Below are positions 55,141 through 64,000 of a stretch of DNA of 64,000 nucleotides, in pieces. Under the pieces are notes generated by a model, which was not told the origin of the DNA, searched no databases, and was given only the letters and a program-made list of their open reading frames with translations. The translations under genes were made by a program, and so were the position numbers. The stretch comes from Halichoerus grypus (lineage: Eukaryota; Chordata; Mammalia; Carnivora; Phocidae), in the NCBI RefSeq assembly GCF_964656455.1, contig NC_135712.1, positions 66,903,239-66,967,238 on the forward strand, read 5' to 3'. Each line of letters starts with the position of its first letter. Within the stretch, counting starts at the first letter, position 1.

Positions 55141-57709
55141 TCACACGTCCTCCCGCCCAACTGTGCCCACGTGGCGAACATTTCTGACACCCAGAGACGC
55201 ATCTGTGCCCGAAATTTGGAAGAAGGAAGAGCAGAAGCCAGCAAAGGGTCACCAGGACAAGTCATGTCCACACAGTCTGGGGGCGAAGGGGTGGGGGGCG
55301 AGAGGTTACTGCTTTTGGGGGGTGGTCAGGGAGCGTGATGGGAGAGCCCAAGGGGGTGGGGAGAGAGGACTAAGGATGGGGGGCAGCACGCACAGGAAGG
55401 GGAATGGTGTGTCCCATGGGAAAGAAGACAGTCACAAAATGCAAAGAGGACGTCATGGGAAAGACCTCCCAGGTGAACTGCACTTCAGACAAAGAAATTC
55501 TTGCATGTTGGCGCAAAAGCTGTACCAAAGGGTGATTATTATTCACTTCCCAAAAGGATTTTCCAACGCGTTCTTCAAGTAATGAGTTCCACTGTGTTCT
55601 TAAAATAGGATTTACACCCAATTTTTCAGTAACACATAAAGGCATGCTTGTAAATCTATTGAAATGAAGTGAGACCAGTAACATCTGCTGCCTTCCGTGC
55701 TGGGGGTGTCAGAGGGAGCGGGAAGGAACCTCTGCCGGGGGTGACAGGCCCCCATGAAAGCCATCCACTCCATCCCCATGGCAAGCTGCCCTCCTTCCAC
55801 ACACGTACCAACAAACCAGCGGTAGAGAGGTGAGAGGGAGGAAGGCCACAGGCTGGGGGCTGGCCCCAGGCCTCTCTGGCTCCACAGCCCTGTGCCTTCT
55901 GCCTTTCCTTAGAGAGGAGAGATTTTTCGGGGTGGCAAGGAGTTGTGCGTCGGTGTTGGTTACAGAAGCTGCATCCCTCCTTACATGCACACAGCACTCA
56001 GGGCCGCTGCTTGCCTACTGGGTCATTTCTGGGATGACACTGAAACTTCCCTGGGGGACAAAGCCTTTCCTTCTAAAGTTATTAGAGAAAAGACTCTGGA
56101 TGACCTGAAAAGGGTAAAACTGCCACGATGTAAATGGTTGATTTCATGTGTCTTTGGGGAGCCAGCAACCACAGGGCACCAGAAGGAACAAGGGCTTTAG
56201 CCCCATTTCCCTCCCTGGGGCCATAGCGCTTGCTGGAAATAGTCCTCGGGCTTCAAAGCAAATAACACAGAGGAAGGTGCCATCAAAATCTTGGACTCTA
56301 TACCTACTTCTCTGTCATTATACTGTCCAGGTTCCTCCCCAACCTTTATGATGGCCCTAACTTTCATTTCTAGCTCTTTCTCCCAGACATGTGGTTCTCC
56401 CAAGTTTCTACTCTCAATTCCCTCTTCTCTCACTCCGACTGCTCCCAGGGTGGTCTCAGCCCCTGCTCCCTCCTCCCAGGGTTCCCACTTGCACCCCAGC
56501 TCCATCAGCTCCCCAGATCTCAGCCCCTCTCTTCGAATTCCAGACCACATGGCCATCTCCATGGCAGGTCACACAGACATGTCCACTGCAGCCTGCCCCA
56601 AATTAACTTGTCACCTTTCTCCCTTAACCTGCTCCTCCCTCATCCCCCATTTCTGTCAATGGAACTACAGTCCCCCCCAGGTATCCTGACTCACATCTCA
56701 GCATTCCCAGATGCCCCCCTCCCTCATCTCCCACATCCAACCCATTGTCAAGTTCTGGCACTTGTACCTCTGCAGTGGATCCCAAACCCAGAAGTCCGCA
56801 GGTGCAGCAGGGACACATGAGCTAGGTGGATAGGGAAGGGGCAGCGGAGGATGGGAAGGCACGGACCCCATCTGGACAGGACAGCTGCGACTCAGCTCCC
56901 TCTTCTCCAGCTGACTGCTGCCTTCTCAGGACACCGGCCCTGATCTGTCCATTTTTAAAGAAAGTCTATACATCTGGATTTATGTGAAATTCCCTTATTG
57001 CTTAAATGTTGGCAATTACTTGCATTTTTTGAAATCCCTATGTGCGTTAAACAGAACATGTCTGTTTGTGACCTCAGGGCTTCAGTCTCTCTCCCACTAG
57101 TCCTTCTCTCCGCTCCCAATGCCAGTAGGCCTCCTTCCCTCTGCTGGTCTCAGGCCCCCTGCACCAATATTGGGCTTTCCAAGTTTACAGAGGGTAGTGA
57201 GGGTGAAGGAGACAGATAAGAGAAGGCTGATGCCACTCAGGGTAACAGAGCCATTAATTAACAGAGTTAAACATCTGGTGTTTAATTAACACTTTCCCTC
57301 CTCTTTCATCCTCCCTCCCATTTTCCTTTCCCAAAGGGGCTTCATGGTGGGTAAAAAGTAAAGCGGAAAGCAGGAGGGCAGAAGGCAGATGTGGGGAATG
57401 GGATGGGAGGTCAGGGCTGGCAGTGGGGCGGGGGAGGGGAGGGGCAGGGAGGGTCCCCGTGTGCAGAAGGGGAAGAGGAGCTAGGAAGAAGCCGGTTTAT
57501 GATTCAGCAGGAGGGACTCAGATCAGTCCACACATTTCTTTGGCAGGAGCTAGGGGCAGAAGCTCAGTGCCTAGGATTGTACAAGGAAGTCCACAGCTCT
57601 TCCTGCAGCAAAACCAGACATTCATTCCCCCACCACCTTCAGTAACACCCCCATGTCGCAGAGTGGCAACGCTCCCAGCCCCAGGTGAGATGCTTTCCCA
57701 ACTTTCATG

Positions 57710-57960
57710 CAGTTAGGGGTGGCTCTGTGCATAGTTCCAGCCAATGAGAAATAAGCAGAAGTCAGCTGCAGATTCTGGGAAAGTGCTGCTTTCCTTGTAA
57801 GAGAATAGAATCAGCTGGCACCAACCCCTTCTGTCCCGCCACCTTCCTTGGTGACTTCCTTGAGTGTGATGTCTTGAGCTATGGCAGCCATTTTGGCACT
57901 ATGAGAGACAGGCCGACAAGATTACAGCATATCCTGATGCTGCTGAGCCAGTGAGCAAAG
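57710..57960. repeat. Interspersed repeat relic, class not assigned
   Basis: AGTTCCAGCCAATGAGAAAT, 'gattctgggaaagtgctgct' and CTATGGCAGCCATTTTGGCA have the wording of an old dispersed repeat. Confidence 0.4.
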
Positions 57961-58800
57961 GCCAGCCGCTGCAGTCACCTCTAACCACCTTTGAGTGGTT
58001 AAATACGTCCTTATGTTTAAAGTTATTCTGGTGTTGTTTTTTTGTTACCTCTTCTCTCTAGGGAGGTAACAAACTGATCACTTGCTTATTTAGAGGTGAG
58101 TGAAATCAAGAACACCCACTGCTGTTCAGAGCATTTCCCAGCCTGGACTGCTCAGGACCCGGGATTAGGGACTAGGGAAAAGATGACAGCAGTGTGGGCC
58201 ATGTCTACATTAGATGGTGAGCTTCAGGCAAAGGCCTCTCCTCGCTGCCTCCCCAGAGCCAAGCACAGAGCCTGCCACGTAGTGGGAACTCAGCTGACAC
58301 GCACATGTTGTATGAATGAATGGATGAACGGATGGATGTACCACTTCTTGGCACAGGTCTCCCAGTGACAACGAGCTGGCAGGAAGGGATTATTCAGCAG
58401 CGAGCTGGAATCCATCTCATTCAAGACCCGCCCTTCTCCAAGGCCAGCCTGGAACACCTCTCCCCTTCAGAAGGCCCGCCACATCCAGTTCCTATGATGC
58501 CCACCTATCCTCTTAGTTGGCATTGGATCCAACCTCCCTGCTTGTTATATATCTGGCTCCCTGGTTAGACTGAAAGCCCCTTAGACAAATGTCACAATCT
58601 TTTTAAAGTCCCCAGACACTACCAGTGTCTTGAACACTGAAGAGAGTTGATAAACATTTTCATTTGAGGTTGATGCTTTGGAGGGGGGCTAAGAAGTTGA
58701 TGATTTAAAGAGTTTTTAGGAAAGGGCTCTCCTAAAAAGAATTGTCCCCAGATGTCTGTAGTACTACCTGAAATTTTACTGTTAGAAATGGACTACTTTG

Positions 58801-58996
58801 GGGGCGCCTGGGTGGCTCAGTCGTTAAGCGTCTGCCTTTGGCTCAGGTCATGATCCCAGGGTCCTGGGATCGAGCCCCACATTGGGCTCCTTGCTCGGCG
58901 GGAAGCCTGCTTCTCCCTCTCCCACTCCCCCTGCTTGTGTTCCCTCTCTCGTTGTCTCTCTGTCAAATAAATAAATAAAATCTTAAAAAAAAAAAA
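58801..58996 (+). mobile_element. Young CAN-SINE with perfect duplication
   Basis: Full-length copy from GGGGCGCCTGGGTGGCTCAG to poly-A. The 17-bp duplication AGAAATGGACTACTTTG is identical at 58784-58800 and 58997-59013. Confidence 0.97.
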
Positions 58997-59079
58997 AGAA
59001 ATGGACTACTTTGCCTAGCTGAGTCACCTTAAGTAAAACACTTCACCACTCTGAGCAACAGTTTGTGCAATGGGAATAG

Positions 59080-59098
59080 CAACAACAACAACAACAAT
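59080..59098 (+). repeat. (CAA)n simple repeat
   Basis: About six CAA units. Confidence 0.85.
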
Positions 59099-60524
59099 AA
59101 AAGCTGTTTCACAGTGCCCTTTTGAGAATCAAGTCAGCAGGAAATTGCATTGTAAGAATATTTATTAAAATAAGCCTTTACACGTGATTAGTTTTCCAAG
59201 GGTTATCCCAATAATTATTCACTTTCGAGTGTAATCTTATAGACTTAAGGATAGAGAAGAACCTTAGACTTTCCCCTTCCCAACCACCCCACAAATGACC
59301 TCTATATGGTCTTCAGAAATACATGAGGAACTTCTTGAGTTTAATTAATGTGGCTTTTCACAGGAGAGAAAGAGGAGAGGACAAATGTGGGGTTGGAATA
59401 GCTCTGTAGCAGGTGCTGTTGGCACCCTGCCCAGACCCCCATTCCTGGGCCAGAGTACCCATCCCCCAACCCCCAGCAACCTTCTCGAGAGGCTGGCCCT
59501 GAGCCCAGGGCAGTCTCCTCCTGGACTTATGTCTGGGAGACTAGTGGGCAATCACAACTGATGCCGAAGTATAAAAGCCCAGCCCCCTGTCTTGGGTGTA
59601 CCAACTTCTGTTGTGTAATTCATGCCCCAGAGCTGCCAGTGGGATCAGCAGGCTTCCCCGGGTGGCGCATCTTCACCTGGCCTTGTCCTCGGCCCTGTCC
59701 CGCTTCCTTCACACCCTCGCAGGTGCTTCAAAAGGGCTCGTCCCATTCGTTAGCCACCTGCATGGGAATCCCACCCAGCTCAGGCTCTGCTTCTCGGGAA
59801 TCTGCCCGAAAACAAGCTCTTCAGAGGCTTTGCAGAGGAGGGCTGACAAGGAGCCAGGGGAAGGAGTGCGCTGGGGTCAAGACCAAACTGCACAAACCGT
59901 TTGGTCTGGGGCTCTTCCCCTCACCCTGTCTGCAAGACAAAGTGTGGGCCAGGCGCAGCCCTCAACCCCCTCCAGGGCTAGAACCTCGACCAGACCCGGT
60001 GTCTGTACTTTCATCCTCCAAGCTGTCCCACTCTCCTTCACACCTCCTTCCCTCCAAGGAAATGTGTGAATCCTCTCCAAGGCCCCACGACGTTTTCCTG
60101 GAAAGCTATAAATCCAAACATCAATTGGTCTCCATGTCACCCGATTATCAGCATGGGCCCCCAGGAATGTTTAGGCTCACAGACTGACAGAGTACTCGGG
60201 CAGAAAGAGCCTTGGGGGATAGTGTAACTCCCCTTTGCAGTTTAATTTGGATTATACTTCTGCATCCGTGCTCTCCCCGCTCATTATAATTGTGATAATT
60301 ATGGGTTGCTTTAGTCTTCGCTAAGCCATTTACACAGCTGGACAGAATCAGAAATGCATGGATGCTAATCCCCCACTCCAGGCCCTTTTTTCAGTGTCGG
60401 TCTCCCCAGAAGCAATGAACCTGAGTCAGAAGGAATAGTGATCCTGGGGGGTGATCTAGTGGTGGGGTGGGGTAGGGGCTGAAAGGGCTGGAGGGGTCCA
60501 GCCCTCCCAGTACTGTCCCTTTTA

Positions 60525-60705
60525 TTTATTTATTTATTTTAGAGATAGAGTTGCGAGAGCAAGCGGGAAGGGGGGGGACGGGGGAGGAGAAGAGGGAGAA
60601 GGACAAGCAGACTCTGACGCAGGGCCGGATCCCAGGACTCAGAGATCATGACCTGAGCCGAAATCAAGAGTCAGATGCTTAACTGACTGAGCCACCCAGG
60701 CGCCC
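60525..60705 (-). mobile_element. CAN-SINE, antisense
   Basis: TTTATTTATTTATTTATTTT start, GA-rich body with a G8 run, reverse head GAGCCACCCAGGCGCCCC. CAGTACTGTCCCTTTTA and CAGTACTGTTCCTTTTA flank it. Confidence 0.93.
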
Positions 60706-61289
60706 CAGTACTGTTCCTTTTAGATTGGAAGAGAGGGGAGCTGTTTGCATCCCAAACCCCACACCAAAACACAATGGGAAATACCATTTCTTTGTGAGAA
60801 AGGGCAGGGGGTAATCAGGCAAATTTGGATCTTCCTGAGGTTAATAATGTTTGTGTGGACCTCTGAGGTAATTCTGCCCATTGCTGCCGGCCCCCCCCAC
60901 CCCCGCGCCGGCTCTAGGCAAAACGGATCCTCCCCACTCCACAGCAGCCGGATGCGAGGAGGGAGGGGTCATTTCACATGAACGTCTTAGTGGCCTCATC
61001 AGCGTCTGGTGCCCATCACTAACAGGACATGCTTGCTTCTCTTCTGCTACACGAACCAACACTTATCAAGGGCCCTAAAAAATGCCACGGGCCCAACTAT
61101 TCGGGAAGGACACTGTCTCTTTCTTTGCAGAACCCCTCTTTTGAGAATTACATGATCTGCTCATTTATTAATGCTTACATCTGAATCCATTTTCCTCACC
61201 AATGACGCCAACTTGCCAAATTCAATACCTGGTGTTCTGGTGAAAATACATGGTTTCTGCTGTCTGATAATTATAATTATACCTAAGCT

Positions 61290-61500
61290 TATTGTGTTCT
61301 TTATTCTATGACAGTGTGCTAATTGTTTCACAAATGTTATCTCATTTCATCCTCACCGTATGCCTATAAAACAGGCTTTACGGACCTTTGATAGATGAGA
61401 AAACGGAGAGGTTGTGTCGCTTGTCCAGAGTCCCATAGGAAGTGGCTGAGCTGGGATCTGACCTCACATCTGTTTGATGTCAAAGCCTGTGCTCTTAGCC
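61290..61500 (-). repeat. MIR relic
   Basis: Antisense MIR: AAATGTTATCTCATTTCATC, 'gatagatgagaaaacggag', AGTGGCTGAGCTGGGATCTG. Confidence 0.8.
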
Positions 61501-62480
61501 AGCCTGCTTCCTGTCTCCAGACGGGGCTGCTGTCGAGATGTATTCGCTCCAGAAGGGAGGCAGGCATTGGTATGGCCCTGGGCCGGGGGTGGGGGCGTGC
61601 AGAGCAGAGAAGCTTCTCGAGTCTCCTCCATACCTCTGTGTTCAAGGTTGAGTCCAGCTCAGTCCCTCTCCCGCAGCCCAGAGCTTTTCATTTTCGGTCA
61701 TGATTATCTGTTCCAACGTCAGCAATGAGAGCTCCCAGCTCCACCTCTACCTGCTCCATCCCCCCAGACACCACAGCCCCTGGTCCTCCCAGCCTCCCTG
61801 GAGCCCACCTGGATTTAGACTTCCAGGCCAGCGAAGTCCCCGCCCCCAGCTAAGCTGCTCACTGCTGGCCCTTCTACTGCTCCACGGTAGCCATTCCTTT
61901 CCAGGCACTGCTCATCAGCTGGGCCAATGGCAGGGGTGGCCCAGAGCAGCCAGGCAGACAATCCAAGGTAGTAGGGAATGTAAAAATCATCTCAGTTTGG
62001 CTGTGGAAGGTATTTTTGGAGCTGCAGTTGAATGTGGGTGTGTGTGATGTGCTGGGAATTCACAACACTTCAAGTGAAACCAGCAGGACCTGACAGCTGG
62101 CTTTGGGAGTTAGAGAATAGGCCACCCTGTTCCTGTCGCCCGCTGGGCCGGGTGGCTCAGCATCCCAGGACATTCTCCCGACCTCCTGACGTTCAGGAGC
62201 AGCTGAAGCAGAGCGGCTGCCTCGCTGTGAGTCAGACCCTGACCTAGAGCCCTGGCCGCAAACTCAGATGCCTGCTGCCAGGGGCTGGGCAGCCAAGGAA
62301 GGGAGGCCAGCTGGTGTGACACAGGAAGGAGCGGCAGAGTGAAGACTGTAACCCCTTCAGAAGGGCACAGCCACTCCTCAGGGGCAGCTGCAGCTCAGCT
62401 CCAGCTGATGACAGAAGCCAAACAAAACACATCTGTGAAAGAATTTGGCCCCCTGACAGCCGGTTTGCAATCTCCAGCCC

Positions 62481-62664
62481 AGAGGTTCCTCACATTTCAG
62501 CATGCATCACAATCGCCTGGAGGGCTTGTTAAAATAGATTGCTGGGCCCCTTCCCCAGAATTTCTGGTTTAGTGGTTCTGAGGTGCGGCCCAAGACTTTG
62601 CATTTCTAGCAAGTTCCCAGGTGCTGCTGAGTCCAGGGCCACATTCCGGGACCCACTATTCTAG
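62481..62664. mobile_element. MER20-like hAT-Charlie relic
   Basis: AGAGGTTCCTCACATTTCAG, 'atcacaatcgcctggagggc', GCATTTCTAGCAAGTTCCCA. Confidence 0.78.
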
Positions 62665-62814
62665 CCTCGTGGTCCTACAGTAGGGGGCTTGATACTTCCT
62701 TACTTTCTAGTATTTGCTAGCCTTTTCTCAGCAAGTGTCAACTCCAGAGGCAATCATGTCCTTAAGAAGCTGAAAGTCATTTGGACACTGAAGGAAGGGT
62801 GGCCACCCCTCTAA

Positions 62815-62990
62815 TAAATGGCAAACATTCCAGAAGCTTTCACAAATAGTATCACATTTAATCACTGCAGCGGTCCTACAAGGTGAGGATTACTGTCCCA
62901 TTTAGTGCTGAGGAGCTGAGGTGCACAGATGTTCACAACTCGCTCAATCCCACAGCTAGTAAGTGAGTTCTGGGCCTGGAATCCACATCC
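62815..62990 (-). repeat. MIR relic
   Basis: Antisense MIR: 'tttcacaaatagtatcacat', CAAGGTGAGGATTACTGTCC, CACAGCTAGTAAGTGAGTTC. Confidence 0.75.
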
Positions 62991-63384
62991 GCCTAACTGC
63001 CGTGTCCCCTTTCCCAAGCCACCAAACTCCTTAGAGAAACAAGGCCCCTCTTTTGCCCTCTTTCTGGGAGTTGAGCAGAATGGCCTCCTCTTTTCAGAGG
63101 CCCCGCTAAGGCTGTCCACTGGGGCAACTCTCACAAGAAGGGCTAATCAAGAGCCGGGAGGCCAAGAGAGTTAACACGTGTCCTCTGCCTCCTTCCAAAG
63201 GGAAGGATCCACCAACACCGGGTCCTTGGGCACTGCCCAGTGGCTCATCATCCCCAGCAGACAGGAGGGGCTGAGTCTGGGACAGTCTAGGACCCGAGGA
63301 AAGCCATGTCTGAGGAAGCCACTCCTGAACAAAGCACCTTAGTCCTTGGGAATACATCAGAGCAGGATGGGGAAATTGTCTGAT

Positions 63385-63505
63385 TAATGTCTGTAAACTC
63401 CTACAGACAGGAATCCTGTCTTTTTAGCTCAGCACTGTATCCCCAGCTCCTAACACAATACCTGACATGTAGACCCTGAATTATTTGTTGAGTGAGAGAA
63501 TGACT
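63385..63505 (+). repeat. L2 3' end
   Basis: CTCAGCACTGTATCCCCAGC, 'taacacaatacctgacatgt', ATTATTTGTTGAGTGAGAGA. Confidence 0.7.
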
Positions 63506-64000
63506 GAATGGTGGAACAAAAGGTAGAGAATCTTTGCTCTTAGCCAAAGTGACGTTAGATAATGTGCCCACTCATGGTTGAAAATTTAGATACTCATAAA
63601 GCAGCCAGCTTGCAGAAGGAAAATGTGGCAGGTGATGATGCTGCTCAAGGTAATTGATTGGAAATGTTTTCTGGATCTAGTGTGGGCTGAGAAGCAAAGA
63701 TATTAACAGGTCTACTAAGAGCTGACAAGAATAATGTCATACTCCTCTCTGGATCCCCGGCCCTGATGTCTGTTGAATGAATGAATGCGAGGCTCCCACC
63801 CGGAATGCCCAATGAGGAAGGTGTTCACACACGGCTGCATGGGTGGTGCCATGCCTCTGCAGAGGGAAGCCTTCCCTGAGGCTTTCGGGAAGCCAGGTGG
63901 GGTGTGGTGACAAGAGCGTGGGCTGTGCGTGCCCTGCCTCTCTCCCTGAGCTAGTCAACGGGCACAGTCCCAGGCCGGGCCCAGCCGGACGCTGCACTCC

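Larger units (their letters stand above)
43114..64000 (-). other. Upstream intron or 5' flank of SEMA5B
   Basis: About 21 kb with no recognisable coding exon on either strand. Because the first coding exon begins with a splice acceptor, at least one further 5' exon exists upstream; none was identified here and no CpG island is visible. The content is old L1 (43290-45130, 53600-54260), CAN-SINEs, MIR, MER20 and AT-rich stretches at 46770-46930, 57230-57310, 60200-60340 and 61080-61300. 45600-46080, 47160-48380, 51340-52200, 55780-56290 and 58100-58700 hold nothing I can name. Confidence 0.7.

Noticed and set aside
59561..60187. 208-codon plus-strand ORF
   Set aside because: Low-complexity Pro/Ser/Cys-rich text with no domain, no splice support and no similarity I recognise; probably chance in GC-rich DNA.

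Overview
This window is genomic DNA from a carnivoran mammal. It carries at least ten copies of the tRNA-Lys-derived CAN-SINE (head close to GGGGCGCCTGGGTGGCTCAG, tail of CT-rich sequence, AAATAAATAAAATCTT and poly-A). It also has a carnivore-type L1 3' end and the usual mammalian background of MIR, L2 and hAT-Charlie relics. The SINE subfamily matches what I know from arctoid carnivores (bears, pinnipeds, mustelids); I see no dog-type SINEC_Cf and no cat-type copy. The arctoid placement is an inference.

The only protein-coding gene I can support is SEMA5B (semaphorin 5B), on the minus strand. Twenty-one coding exons between 43065 (ATG) and 3519 (stop) join in frame with GT-AG introns throughout and encode 1093 residues, the length I recall for mouse Sema5b. 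The order is signal peptide (exon 1), Sema domain (exons 2-10), PSI domain (exon 11), seven thrombospondin type-1 or TSR-like modules (exons 12-18), a 15-residue juxtamembrane stalk (exon 19), then the transmembrane helix and cytoplasmic tail (exons 20-21). The 3' UTR runs from 3518 to about 2595, with an ATTAAA signal followed by a GU-rich element.

Layout. 1-2590 is 3' flanking DNA, mostly an old T-rich repeat. 2595-8710 is a compact cluster holding the 3' UTR and exons 21-11. 8711-16966 is an 8.3 kb intron filled with transposons, including an L1 with a 265-codon ORF2 remnant. 16967-23373 holds exons 10-4, the bulk of the Sema domain. 23374-33954 is a 10.6 kb AT-rich intron, with one segment on the minus strand that may be a retropseudogene. 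Exons 3, 2 and 1 lie at 33955-34000, 37646-37745 and 42912-43113. From 43114 to the end is upstream intron or 5' flank, with no coding exon I can recognise. It holds old L1 fragments, SINEs and several AT-rich, homeodomain-motif-rich stretches that look like conserved regulatory elements. No CpG-island promoter is visible there, so the first exon(s) of SEMA5B probably lie beyond 64000.

I found no previously undescribed biological system. The points most worth checking are a 22-nt C homopolymer acting as the polypyrimidine tract of exon 9, the run of symmetric phase-1 TSR exons, a G-quadruplex motif next to a 46-nt micro-exon, an open N-terminal extension upstream of the ATG, and several datable nested insertions.
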